64,000 nt of DNA from an uncultured Latescibacterota bacterium (GTDB taxonomy: Bacteria; Latescibacterota; UBA2968; UBA8231): positions 2,666,001 to 2,730,000 of the forward strand of contig OX638377.1 of the NCBI GenBank assembly GCA_951813615.1, in the 5' to 3' direction. The translations under genes and the position numbers were made by a program. Within the stretch, counting starts at the first letter, position 1; the number at the start of each line of letters is the position of its first letter. Below the pieces are notes generated by a model. The model saw only the letters and a program-made list of their open reading frames with translations, was not told the DNA's origin and did no database searches. Shown in pieces: positions 1 through 9,300 of this stretch.

Positions 1-1394
1 TTGATGCCCACATTGCGCCGCCCCAGCGGGATTTCGCACCAACCCTCGGACACGAGCAGGCGATCGGTTTGATAGCGCAGATAGGCCAGTTCGCCGCGCT
101 CCATTGCCGCCACGCCCCCGACTTCTTTGACCCGCGCTCGCACCCAGCGCAGCAAGGCGTTGGGCGCAGTCGGCAAGCCGCTTTTGGCCGGTGACGACTC
201 CAATCGCAACGGTGGCGGACGCTGCCCGGCGATGAGGCTGTCCAGTTCAGCCGTGATCAGTTCGAGGCTGTTGGTCTTGGGCATGGTCTTAGCGGCCGCA
301 CTCATGGCCTGTAACCGCTCTTCGTCGGCACACAACGCGAGTACCTGCAGCGCCAATTTCTCTCCATCCAGTCCGCTATAGATGCTGGCGTCGTCCCAAA
401 ACGCCTCTTGGTAGAGCACCTGAGCAGCTCCTATCCGCTCCATCTCCCGTGCGTTCAGCGCTTGGTGATCTTCGGCCGATGTCGGCAGCGGCACAATCAG
501 CGTGGGCGTCCCACTGACCGCCATCTCGGTGAGGGTCCCTGCGCCCGACCGGCAAATGACCAGATCCGCCGCGGCAATCAGATCGGCGATCTCATCTGCG
601 TAATCAAGGCGTCGGTACCAGTCGCCTTCGCCCTCTACCCCCATCTCAGCTAACGTGGCCTCAGTATCCGCCACAGCGTCGTAATCCGGCCCCTTATAGA
701 GGCCCGTGACGTGGATAACCACCAACCCAGCCGCTTGCCAGCGGGGCAAGGCTTCGAGTACGGCCTCGTTGATGGCCTTGGCCCCCCCCGACCCGCCAAA
801 GGCGAGCACGACCTTTCGACCTTGGTCAATGCCCAATTTTTCCCGCGCGGCCTGCCGATCGAGGTCCAAAAAAGAGCGGCGCACCGGATAGCCGACCACG
901 GCCACCCGCTTCGCGTCAAACCAGCGACCCGCCTGCTCAAATGCCACGCCGATTCGGTGCGCGAGCCGTCCGGCAACTTGGTTCAAAAGCCCGGGATAGG
1001 CATTCGGTTCGTAGATAAAGACGCGAGCGCGAGAAAGGCCGACCTTGGCCAGCACACCGTGCGCGAAGAGAATCGGCGCACTGACGAAGCCGCCTGTGCT
1101 GATGATGATTTGGGGCCGATAGCGCAGGAGGATGAGTGCCCCTTGGGCGACCCCGACCGCGAGCGCGATGGCAAATCGCAACAGGGGTACAAGAGAACGA
1201 GTGCGCGGGAAGGAACGGGCTCGCACAAAGCGGATGCGGTATCCCTGATCGGGCACGACCCAAGCATCCAGCCTGTCTCGATGACCCACGTAGAGGAATT
1301 CAGCGTCTGCCCGCGTCTGCCGAATTTCGTTGGCAATGGCCAAGGCCGGGTACACGTGGCCACCCGTGCCGCCGCCGGTGAGCAAGTACTTCAT
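1..1394 (-). CDS. murG: MurG glycosyltransferase with C-terminal extension (3' end outside window)
   Basis: MurG adds GlcNAc from UDP-GlcNAc to undecaprenyl-PP-MurNAc-pentapeptide (lipid I to lipid II) on the inner face of the membrane. The minus-strand frame opens at ATG 1394 and stays open to base 1. The N-terminus carries the family G-loop GGGTGGHVYPALAIA at residues 7-21. The donor site reads CRSGAGTLTEMA, followed by a GTPTLIVPLP segment and an HQALNA motif, as in MurG. The family usually ends near residue 360, but this frame continues past residue 460 with no stop. The tail includes LLRWVRARVKEVGGV and ends at the window edge, so the product has an extension or a fused domain of unknown function. 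A possible promoter lies just upstream (1469-1497). The MurG call is firm; the tail is unassigned. Confidence 0.93.
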   Translation of the reverse strand, partial: MKYLLTGGGTGGHVYPALAIANEIRQTRADAEFLYVGHRDRLDAWVVPDQGYRIRFVRARSFPRTRSLVPLLRFAIALAVGVAQGALILLRYRPQIIISTGGFVSAPILFAHGVLAKVGLSRARVFIYEPNAYPGLLNQVAGRLAHRIGVAFEQAGRWFDAKRVAVVGYPVRRSFLDLDRQAAREKLGIDQGRKVVLAFGGSGGAKAINEAVLEALPRWQAAGLVVIHVTGLYKGPDYDAVADTEATLAEMGVEGEGDWYRRLDYADEIADLIAAADLVICRSGAGTLTEMAVSGTPTLIVPLPTSAEDHQALNAREMERIGAAQVLYQEAFWDDASIYSGLDGEKLALQVLALCADEERLQAMSAAAKTMPKTNSLELITAELDSLIAGQRPPPLRLESSPAKSGLPTAPNALLRWVRARVKEVGGVAAMERGELAYLRYQTDRLLVSEGWCEIPLGRRNVGI

Positions 1395-1468
1395 TAATTT
1401 TTAATTTAAAGTAAGGCCGTTTAGACCAGTAGAAGCGATCCCCACATTCCAGAAGGGCCTATGTTCCT

Positions 1469-1497
1469 AATATAGAAGGTGTTAGTCTGGGTGTCTA
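1469..1497 (-). promoter_or_regulatory. Possible sigma70 promoter for murG
   Basis: On the minus strand, TAGACA (1497-1492) and TATATT (1474-1469) are separated by 17 bases, and murG starts about 75 bases downstream. It lies in the only gap between the SDR stop codon and murG. The -35 match is imperfect, so this is a prediction only. Confidence 0.4.
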
Positions 1498-1500
1498 ACC

Positions 1501-2259
1501 CTACTGGTAGGACTCGGTGCGGTCGCCGCCATTGACGCTTATGTGCTGCCCCGTCACATAGCTGGCCGCCGGCGACACCAGAAAGACCACAGCCGCCGCC
1601 ACCTCTTCAGAGCCACCCGCTCGGCGCATGGGAATACTGTTGAGAAATTGCTCCCGCACCTCTGGCGTCCGCCGCGCTAGTGCTCCGCGCCCCATCCCCG
1701 CGTCGATGATCCCCGGCGACACCACATTGACGCGGATGCCGTGCTCGGCTTCCTCTTTCGACAGCACTTTCGTCAAAGCCACGACCCCGGCCTTGGTGGT
1801 CGCATACGCCGCCGCGCCGCCCGGCAGCGTGTTGACCACATTCGAGGCAATATTGACGACCGCACCGCCGCGCTCACGCATCCGTGGTAGAGCGGCCTTG
1901 CACATGTAGAGGACGCTATTGAGGTTGACATCGAGCACCCGATGCCAATCCGCCAGCTCCATATCGGCTACGAACTGCCCGCCGATGGTGATGCCGGCGT
2001 TGTTGACCAAAATATCCAATCCGCCCAATTCCCCTACCACGCGCTCGACCAGCGACTGCGCGGCCTCTGCCTCAGTTATATCGGCTTCAAAGGCAGCCCC
2101 ACCTAACTCGGCGGCAAGCGCGTGGGCAGAGTCCTGCTGAGTGTGGTAATGCAGAGCGACCGTCGCGCCTTCGGCGGCCAAGGCGCGGCATATCGCTTGG
2201 CCGATGCCGCCAGCCGCGCCGGTTACTAAGGCGATGTTACCGTGGAGGGGCGTACTCAT
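1501..2259 (-). CDS. SDR family NAD(P)-dependent oxidoreductase (FabG-like)
   Basis: A 252-residue classical short-chain dehydrogenase, the usual length. The nucleotide-binding motif TGAAGGIGQ is near residue 14, and NNAG follows the fourth strand. The catalytic Ser in NIASNVV lies 13 residues before the Tyr of YATTK, exactly the FabG spacing, with the Lys four further on. The C-terminal PGIIDAGMG and GQHISVNGG segments are family-typical. An SD-like GGAG lies about nine bases before ATG 2259. It reduces or oxidises a carbonyl/alcohol with NAD(P)H in the cytoplasm. Its substrate cannot be read from sequence: it resembles FabG and glucose/3-oxoacyl dehydrogenases, but no acp or fab genes are nearby. 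Confidence 0.9.
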   Translation of the reverse strand: MSTPLHGNIALVTGAAGGIGQAICRALAAEGATVALHYHTQQDSAHALAAELGGAAFEADITEAEAAQSLVERVVGELGGLDILVNNAGITIGGQFVADMELADWHRVLDVNLNSVLYMCKAALPRMRERGGAVVNIASNVVNTLPGGAAAYATTKAGVVALTKVLSKEEAEHGIRVNVVSPGIIDAGMGRGALARRTPEVREQFLNSIPMRRAGGSEEVAAAVVFLVSPAASYVTGQHISVNGGDRTESYQ

Positions 2260-2333
2260 GGAGTTCGATCTCCGACAAAAAGGATTTCCAAGAAATTAGC
2301 GGCGCATTCTACTGCCGTCCACGTGAGCGGGTG

Positions 2334-3059
2334 TTACACCTCGGCCTGTTCAGCGCGGTGTTGGGCGACCAATTCCGCCATGCTTTTGAAACGGAAGTCC
2401 GGTTCCACTGCCTCCGGTGGCGGTGCCGTCGCGCCGCCACTGCGCCCCGCTCGCCGGTCGATCCATGCCGTCGTCAGTCCGAGCGATTTGGCCGGCACGT
2501 GATCGTGGAAGAGGCTCTGCGCGATGTGCAGGATGCTTCCGGGATCGAGGCCGAAGTCTGCGGCCACCCGAGCGAGCAGGAATTCAAAGTTGGCCAACGA
2601 CGGTTTGTACGAGCCTATCTCCTCGGCAGTAAAGATCGCGTCCCAAGGCTCGCCGAGACGAGCGGAGCTACCTCGGTAGCTGGCTCGGTCGCAGTTGGTG
2701 AGGGTAATCAGCCGGTGATGGCGCTTCAAATAGGCGAGCGATTCAGCCGCGTCGGCAAAGGCCGGCCAGTCCCCAACCGACTGACCGAAGCGGATGCTTT
2801 CAGCCTCGTCGGGTTCGCTGGCCCAGTTCTGGGCCAGCGTGCGATGGGTAGCGGCTAAAAGGTCGGCGTAGAGTAAGTCGGGATTGGCCGCTTGGCAGGC
2901 GGATTCTACCTCGGCGAAGGCGGTGAGGGCCGTCTCGCGAGTCGGCGGGTCGGCCAGACGCGAGCAGAGCGGTTGCAGCGCATCCCAGATGCCCGTCTCC
3001 CAGTCGATTAGGGTTCCGTAGGTATCGAAGGTCAGTATCGGAAAGTCGCAGAGGCGCAT
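2334..3059 (-). CDS. HAD hydrolase, haloacid dehalogenase type II-like
   Basis: A 241-residue HAD-superfamily hydrolase. The start is taken at ATG 3059, because the frame upstream of it is untypical and the product then begins MRLCDFPILTFDTYGTL with the nucleophile Asp12 in DTYGTL. Motif II is LTNCD and the motif III Lys lies in IGSYKP. The late segment with HIAQSLFHD, PAKSLGL and WIDRR matches haloacid dehalogenase type II enzymes. It should cleave a C-halogen or phosphate ester bond; the true substrate is unknown. Codons about 15-35 are repeated, with 86% identity over 59 bases, at 12085-12143 on the other side of the accessory island. This gene therefore marks the left junction of that island. 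Confidence 0.85.
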   Translation of the reverse strand: MRLCDFPILTFDTYGTLIDWETGIWDALQPLCSRLADPPTRETALTAFAEVESACQAANPDLLYADLLAATHRTLAQNWASEPDEAESIRFGQSVGDWPAFADAAESLAYLKRHHRLITLTNCDRASYRGSSARLGEPWDAIFTAEEIGSYKPSLANFEFLLARVAADFGLDPGSILHIAQSLFHDHVPAKSLGLTTAWIDRRAGRSGGATAPPPEAVEPDFRFKSMAELVAQHRAEQAEV

Positions 3060-3188
3060 GGACGTTCTCGCAGGGTTGTGGTGGCAGAAAAAGTGCAGAG
3101 AATCTTGACCGCGCAAGAAGGGTCATCATCAAGGAGGAGCAAGAACTGACGATGCAGCTTATCGTTGCTACCGCTAAACGTAAGAAAT

Positions 3189-3213
3189 CTTGTGTTTATA
3201 CAAGCAGTCTTGT
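3189..3213 (+). promoter_or_regulatory. Repeated CTTGT/ACAAG element upstream of the sigma54 activator
   Basis: CTTGT (3189-3193), ACAAG (3200-3204) and CTTGT (3209-3213) alternate just before ATG 3228 and overlap a -10-like TATACA at 3197-3202. It could be an operator or leader hairpin for the regulator gene. There is no independent support for binding. The rest of 3060-3227 shows no gene. Confidence 0.3.
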
Positions 3214-3227
3214 AGTTTAGATAGGCT

Positions 3228-4733
3228 ATGAATAGACTCCTAATTTGCTGGATCGGCAAAGCCGATCTTCAGGCACCGAAGGAAGAGCAAAGCGTAGGGA
3301 AGGGTCCGATCGCTCGTGCCCTCAGCACGCGCTCCTATGACGCTGCTGTGCTAATCAGCGACTACTCCAAGAAAGTGGTAGCACCGTTCCTTAATTGGCT
3401 CCGACCCCAGACCGAAGCAGCGGTGACCGTCCACTACGAGCCGTTGTCTAGTCCTACCAACTTCGGCCAGATCTATGAGGCTGCGACTCGGGTCGTGACC
3501 GAGTCGCTTGAGCATCACGGCAAAAATTCTGACCTAACCTTTCATCTGAGCCCAGGTGCTCCGGCTATGGCGGCCGTCTGGATCATCCTAGCCAAGACCC
3601 GCTTCCCTGCTGAGCTGATCGAGTCTTCCGAAGAGCATGGGGTGAAGACAGCTTCCGTGCCCTTCGACATTTCGGCCGAATTCATACCCGACCTACTCCG
3701 AGTTCCAGACGAGCGCCTTGAGCAGCTAACCGCCGGGCTACCTCCAGAGGCACCAGAGTTCGCTGACATCATCCACCGCAGCCGGGTCATGGCTCGGCTG
3801 ATCGCCAAGGCACGTCGCGTTGCGCCACGATCAGTGTCGGTTCTCATAGAAGGAGAATCTGGCACAGGAAAGGAGTTGCTGGCCCGGGCGATCCATAGAG
3901 CCAGCCCTCGGCGAGACCAACCCTTCAAGGCGGTCAACTGCGGCGCAATACCGGCTGAACTCGTCGAAACCGAGCTCTTTGGCCACGAGAAAGGTGCCTT
4001 CACGGGCGCAGGCAGGAGGAAGACTGGATACTTTGAGGATGCCGATGGTGGAACACTCTTCCTTGACGAGATTGGCGAGCTTTCCTCTCCCGCCCAAGTA
4101 AAACTTCTTCGCATCCTCCAGGAGGGAGAGGTTATACGTGTCGGCTCGACAACCCCACTCAAGGTAGATGTCCGAATCATCGCAGCGACAAACCGGACCC
4201 TCACCGAGGAGATCGCCGCAGGCCGCTTCAGGGAAGATCTCTTCTACCGCCTTGCGGTGGCGAGTCTGCAACTACCCCCCTTGAGAGAGCGCAAAGGCGA
4301 CTTGAGCCTTCTCCTAGATCGCCTACTCAAGCAGGTCAACGAGGAACTCGCGCAGGAACCGGGCTACGAGCACAAGAAACTTTCTCCGGGCGCAAGAAAT
4401 ATTCTCATCTCACACCCATGGCCAGGCAATGTCCGCGAGCTGCTGAACACGCTTCAGCGGGCTGCTTTCTGGACGTCAGAAACCACTATACGCAGCGAAG
4501 ACGTACGGGAAGCGTTGTTACCGGTGACAGGCAAGGAAGAGTCCAAGATTCTCGATCGTCCCCTCGGCGACGACCTCAATCTTCCGGATTTGCTGGCTTC
4601 AGTCGCACGACACTATCTGACGCGTGCGCTCGATGAGACCCAAGGAAACAAGACGCAGGCAGCCCACTTGGTGGGCCTTCCGAGTTACCAGACGTTCACG
4701 AACTGGTTGAGCAAGTACGGGGTGAATCGCTAA
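3228..4733 (+). CDS. RtcR-like sigma54 activator with N-terminal CARF-type domain
   Basis: A 501-residue bacterial enhancer-binding protein. Residues 1-170 resemble the CARF-like sensor of RtcR, with HLSPGAPAM at 106-114 and a following LAKTRFPAELIESS segment. The AAA+ domain has Walker A GESGTGKE (209-216), the sigma54-contacting GAFTGA loop (256-261) and Walker B GGTLFLDE (274-281). A Fis-type helix-turn-helix closes the protein (about 473-495). In RtcR, the CARF domain senses RNA ends or related nucleotides and relieves repression of the ATPase. Here the target is almost certainly the promoter at 4734-4750, whose first base directly follows this gene's stop codon and which serves the operon behind it. 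Base composition is less GC-rich than the flanks, which suggests transfer with the operon. The ligand is unknown. Confidence 0.9.
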   Translation: MNRLLICWIGKADLQAPKEEQSVGKGPIARALSTRSYDAAVLISDYSKKVVAPFLNWLRPQTEAAVTVHYEPLSSPTNFGQIYEAATRVVTESLEHHGKNSDLTFHLSPGAPAMAAVWIILAKTRFPAELIESSEEHGVKTASVPFDISAEFIPDLLRVPDERLEQLTAGLPPEAPEFADIIHRSRVMARLIAKARRVAPRSVSVLIEGESGTGKELLARAIHRASPRRDQPFKAVNCGAIPAELVETELFGHEKGAFTGAGRRKTGYFEDADGGTLFLDEIGELSSPAQVKLLRILQEGEVIRVGSTTPLKVDVRIIAATNRTLTEEIAAGRFREDLFYRLAVASLQLPPLRERKGDLSLLLDRLLKQVNEELAQEPGYEHKKLSPGARNILISHPWPGNVRELLNTLQRAAFWTSETTIRSEDVREALLPVTGKEESKILDRPLGDDLNLPDLLASVARHYLTRALDETQGNKTQAAHLVGLPSYQTFTNWLSKYGVNR

Positions 4734-4750
4734 TGGCACGCATTTTGCAT
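4734..4750 (+). promoter_or_regulatory. Sigma54 (-24/-12) promoter of the island operon
   Basis: The sequence TGGCACGCATTTTGCAT matches the sigma54 consensus TGGCACG-N4-TTGCW base for base, with the GG (4735-4736) and GC (4747-4748) at canonical spacing. Transcription should start near 4760, leaving a leader of about 45 bases with an AGGAG ribosome site before ATG 4807. It lies directly behind the only sigma54 activator gene in the window. Confidence 0.93.
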
Positions 4751-4806
4751 ATGCATAGCATGAGCCACTGGGAAACTCAACTACGAGAAAAGAGGAGATA
4801 AGAACA

Positions 4807-5790
4807 ATGCTTCCCGCATTTATCGTACCAGCAATCAAAATCGGAGTTGTGTTACTAGGAGCCGGGGGTGCGACCGCGGGTGTGCATGGGGTCTGTAAAA
4901 TAAAAAAAGCCAAGCGAATTGGTCAGAATGCACAGAAACGTCATAAGCGGGCAATCTCACGGATTCACAGTAGACGCAACCAAGTGACCGAGCGAGCCCG
5001 ATCCTATGGACGCTACTTGCTGGGTTTAGAGCAAGGAACTCTCACGGAGATGGCCGAACTTCTAGAGGCACTCCAGAAGAAGGCTCGAATAGGGGCACTG
5101 AAGATTCCCAAGAGTGCGGAAATCCAAGTGCGAACGCTAAAAGAGTTCAAGCAAAAGGTCCTCGACCCGCCGCAGGATGCAGCCGGAGTTATCGGTGTGG
5201 TCGGTACCGGAGCGGCAGCGAGTTCCAGCACTCTCGGTCTCGTGGGCCTTCTCGGTACTGCGAGTACTGGCACCGCGATCAGTAGCCTCAGCGGCGCAGC
5301 CGCAACAAATGCCACCCTAGCTTGGCTCGGCGGAGGATCACTGGCTACAGGCGGTGGTGGTGTCGCCTCAGGGACTCTCGTACTCGGTGGAATCACTATA
5401 GCACCAGCACTGGCCGTGGGTGGCTTCTACCTTGCTAGTAAAGGTGAGAAGGCACTGACCGAGGCGCGACGTTACGAAAAAAACTGCAACACACAGATTG
5501 CCAAGCTGAACACCTTGGAGGAGTTCTTGAAAAAACTTGAGTGGCGAATTGAGGAGTTTCACGACCTCGCGAAAAAGCTCAACCGACGTGCCCGGTACGC
5601 AATGGCCAAGATCGATCCAGCCACCTTCAACCCGACGGACGATGCAGCGGTGACGGATTTGACGACAGCTCTACAGTTGGTGCGTGCGCTGTCGGAGGTT
5701 ATTCGAACTCCTCTCGTAAGCCAGAACGGAAATCTTTCCGTGGCAAGCCACAAGGTATATCTGAAGTACGAAGAACTAGCTAAGGACTAA
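4807..5790 (+). CDS. Glycine-rich membrane protein with coiled-coil flanks, first gene of the sigma54 operon
   Basis: A 327-residue protein of unknown function, recognised only as a type of architecture. There is one hydrophobic helix at residues 5-27 and a basic helical arm (31-120). A long Gly/Ala/Ser/Thr-rich hydrophobic block at 125-210 includes WLGGGSLATGGGGVASG, and a second charged helical arm follows (212-265). Similar helix, glycine-zipper, helix layouts occur in membrane-inserting proteins, so a pore or membrane-anchored effector is a reasonable inference, not a demonstrated role. It is preceded by a good ribosome site (AGGAG, seven or so bases before the ATG) and by the sigma54 promoter, and is followed after four bases by the next gene. 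Confidence 0.75.
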   Translation: MLPAFIVPAIKIGVVLLGAGGATAGVHGVCKIKKAKRIGQNAQKRHKRAISRIHSRRNQVTERARSYGRYLLGLEQGTLTEMAELLEALQKKARIGALKIPKSAEIQVRTLKEFKQKVLDPPQDAAGVIGVVGTGAAASSSTLGLVGLLGTASTGTAISSLSGAAATNATLAWLGGGSLATGGGGVASGTLVLGGITIAPALAVGGFYLASKGEKALTEARRYEKNCNTQIAKLNTLEEFLKKLEWRIEEFHDLAKKLNRRARYAMAKIDPATFNPTDDAAVTDLTTALQLVRALSEVIRTPLVSQNGNLSVASHKVYLKYEELAKD

Positions 5791-5794
5791 GGAG

Positions 5795-6256
5795 ATGAAC
5801 GGAACTGATAGGAAGACGATGGAAATAGTCAAGAGAACCGGCGGTAGCCTGATAAAAAAGTGCTCAGGCTCCCTATCAAAAAAGGCGAGTATCAACCCGA
5901 CCGCGGTCGTCATTCAGATCGTCAAAGCATACGCCGATTGGCGGAAGATCGCTAAGGAAGAAGAGACAAAACGACAAAGGATCTCTGCGGAAGAGCGGAT
6001 GGCTATTCACCAAATCAACGCTCAGCGCGATATTCTTATGACCTATCTCGAACGCTCCTTTGATGAACGGAGAGAGAATTTTCAGCAACTCTTTGGAGTC
6101 TTGGATAGGGCGATTGACACGGGAGACACCTCTAACGTCGCTGCTACCTTGGGCTCAATCGTCGAACTCGCACAATCGAGTCCCTTCAAGGACATTGCCT
6201 CAGTGCAGGCTGTCCGGAATGTCTTAGCGGATCAAAACAGCGAGTACGAAATATAG
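5795..6256 (+). CDS. Small helical protein, second gene of the sigma54 operon
   Basis: A 153-residue hydrophilic protein of unknown function. The middle is a helix rich in Glu, Arg and Gln. The C-terminal half has the sequence YLERSFDERRENFQQLF, followed by IDTGD and ELAQSSPFKD, a pattern I associate with an uncharacterised conserved family, without a name. AAGGAG touches ATG 5795 with no spacing, so translation may begin at ATG 5819 (Met9), which has AGGAAG three bases before it. No membrane segment is seen. The four-base gap to the preceding gene argues that the two are co-translated and may act together. A structural or adaptor role is a guess. Confidence 0.75.
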   Translation: MNGTDRKTMEIVKRTGGSLIKKCSGSLSKKASINPTAVVIQIVKAYADWRKIAKEEETKRQRISAEERMAIHQINAQRDILMTYLERSFDERRENFQQLFGVLDRAIDTGDTSNVAATLGSIVELAQSSPFKDIASVQAVRNVLADQNSEYEI

Positions 6257-6318
6257 TCCTCAATCGGGATTTGCGGAGGGATTCTAAATAGACCAACTGC
6301 AATGGAGATCATTAATAC

Positions 6319-9300
6319 ATGAAACAGCTTGAACTTACATCTCAGGTATCCGAGCTATGGACCCGCCTCGACCAGATGAGTGGCCATAGGGCCAGCAATC
6401 ACCCGCTTGAGGAGGTCATCGCTCCCTTTGCAGCCGCCCTATTCCTACTTCGTTGGGCTGACCACATAGATACTGAGCAGGAAACCGTGGAAGCCTTCGA
6501 CGATCGCGATTCCCTGCCTGTGCTGCCTCGGGATCAGCATTGGTCCTCGTGGTGCGACCTTCGCGGCGAGAGGCTTGTCGACGTTCTCCGGAGAGAAATC
6601 TTGCCTGCGTTGTGCAACGCGCCCAATAGCAGCCTCGGTTACTCCTTGCAACGTCTTGTACCCATCGTTGAGGACCTCGCCAGCAAACCTCCTGAGCTAA
6701 TCGAGGCGCTTGTCCAGTGGACCCACGCTTTCAATCTGGAGACTGTCACTGGTAGGCAGGCAGCAGGGGACGCCCTTGCAGCCCTTGTGGAAGAAACCAC
6801 TGAAAAGGGTACAAAAAGCGTGGGAGAGTACATAACCCCCCGACCTATAGTCGAGATGATGGCTGATCTTCTGGATCCTAGTCCGGGAGAACGCATATAC
6901 GACCCATGCTTCGGCACCGGAGGGCTACTCTCCGCAGTAGCAAGCAGACTCCACGAGAAAGCAATATCTATGCCCCCGAAGGTCTGGACAGAAGTCCAAC
7001 AGCAAAGCGTGTTTGGGGTAGAGATCAATCCGTTCGCGTACAGCATCGGACTTGCGCGAGTCGTCTTGGCAGGCATCGACTATCCCGGACTCGAACTCGG
7101 TGACACCTTGGAACGCCCCTTGGCCAAAGATCGTTTCTCCGAAGGATTCGACTGCATTATGGCCGTACCTCCTTGGGGTGGACGCGTACGCCCGGAGGCG
7201 GCCAACCTTGAGACACTATTTCTCCAGCACGTAATGGCTTCTCTTCGTCCAGGTGGTCGCGCCGTCATCGCCCTCCCGGATGGCGCTCTCTTCCGAACCG
7301 CCGACCAGAAGATCCGCAAGGAACTCCTCACTGATTATTGTGTAGAGGGAGTGGTGTCGCTACCGGCCGGGGCTTTCCATCCGTACACAGGGATCAAGAC
7401 GAGCTTGGTCCTCTTCTGTCGAGAGCAAGCGAAGCAGGCCGTTCGGTTCATGCAGGTGGAAGAGTGGCCCTTTCTCCGACCAGAAAAGGGACTCAGCAGT
7501 AGGACGGCGGTCACAGTGGCGCACATCATCGCTGAGGAATTCAGAAACGGTACGCCAAACGACAGCCCTTGGCTCTGGGAAACTCCGATCGAGAAGCTCG
7601 CTACTAGGGATTGGGAGTTGATTGCCAAACGAACAGGTGAGGAAGCTCTATCGCGTTCACTCCGTGCTCTCCAAGAGGCCGACGCCGAAGTCCCCGTGCA
7701 GCCACTCAACGAGGTGGCGGAGGTGTTCGCCGGTGTCTCGTACGGGAAGTCGGTGACCACGCCGCACGGTGACGATCCCTCGGTGTTCGCTAGTCTCGTG
7801 CGCGTAGCGGATGTGAAGCGCACCAGTGTGCAACCCCCCTCCCTCTTCTTGACTAAGGAGGGCGGCGAACGAGTGCTGTCGAAGTACCTGTTGCGCCTTG
7901 GAGATATTCTCCTCACGGCCTCTGGCACCATCGGAAAGCTGGGTCTCGTGTCTGAACAGTCAGGTACCGTGGGTGCAGTGGCCGCCAAGAACCTGATCGT
8001 CATACGTCCCAAGGAACGAATATCCCCACAGTTTTTGAAGAATCTCCTTGCCTCCGATACATACCAAGATTGGCTTCACGGACACGCGCGTGGGGCAACT
8101 ATCCAGCATCTATCCGGACGCACGCTACGGGACCTTCCCGTGCCGGTGCCGCAAGTTGCGATCCAAGAGCGTGTTGTACAGCAGACGGGTGAAGAGAGAA
8201 ACCGCAGTACCGTCTTAGGCGGTGCCTTGGGCACTGCCGTGGGTAGTGCCTTAGGTCCTTTGGGGGCTATCGTGGGCGCTGCCGTAGGGGCAGTGGGAGC
8301 GTCAACTTTCTTGCAGAATGCTGAAAAGAGAGACGATCCCCTTGCTGCTCTCGTGCATATCCTAACGGGCATCAGCGAGGACCCTGTTGTCGAATGGCTC
8401 GAAGGCTCTCCCGATGTCCGTGAGCTACGGCAATCCCGCCAAGCAACCGATCCTTTTGTGCTTCTGGAACGGATCGCCCATTCGGCGGTTGAGACGCTGA
8501 GAAATCAAGTCGAGCACGAGCACCTTCCCACCGTGCCCGACCTCGCTCGTTGGTTGGTGGAATTCACGGAGGCGGTGAGTTCGTTGCAGGGTCTAAACAA
8601 TGTGCCTCCGGGTGCTGGGCTCATGGCCATCCTAGACAGGGCATTTCTCCTCCTTGAACGCGTTCAGGAGACAATCGGAGAATCATCATTGCCGGCACTC
8701 GACTCCGCGCGAGATGTCACCAGAAAGATTTCCCGGCTCGTTCGTGATGAGTTGGACTCCATCTTGGGAGACGTGGAACTGGAGACAGAGGTTGAACCGA
8801 ATGAGATCGTAGCGGGGACGGAGAACGAAGTTCAAGTCCGCGTGAAAAACCTATCGCCTCTTGCGCTCCGCAACGTCTCGGTCTCCACGTTACCCTCAGT
8901 CGGCGAGACCCGTATCGGCTATCTCGCCGAGGGCGAGATGCACAGTTTTACGGCGGATATCCCGGTGTGCCCAGAGACCGGTCCTTTCCAATTTGAGCTT
9001 CGATGGCAAGCCGACCGTCTCGACGGACAGACTATATCTGATAAACTGCCTCTTGCGCTAGATGTCCGCTCCGAGGGAGAGGACATCCGCCCCGTTGACC
9101 TCGGCCCCAGCCCTTACATCGTAGGAAATCCGATTGATCGCGAGGAGATGTTCTTCGGCCGCCAAGACATCATCGACACGATCAAGCGGCAGCTCTCTAC
9201 TAGCCACCACGCCAACGTCATCCTTCTGGAAGGCAACCGCAGAACGGGCAAGACCTCAATTCTCAAGCGTTTACAGACTCCCGATGTGCTTCCGGACTGG

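Noticed and set aside
711..1397. Plus-strand open frame of 228 codons
   Set aside because: It is a shadow of murG, which has clear family motifs on the minus strand; the plus-strand text has no recognisable domain.
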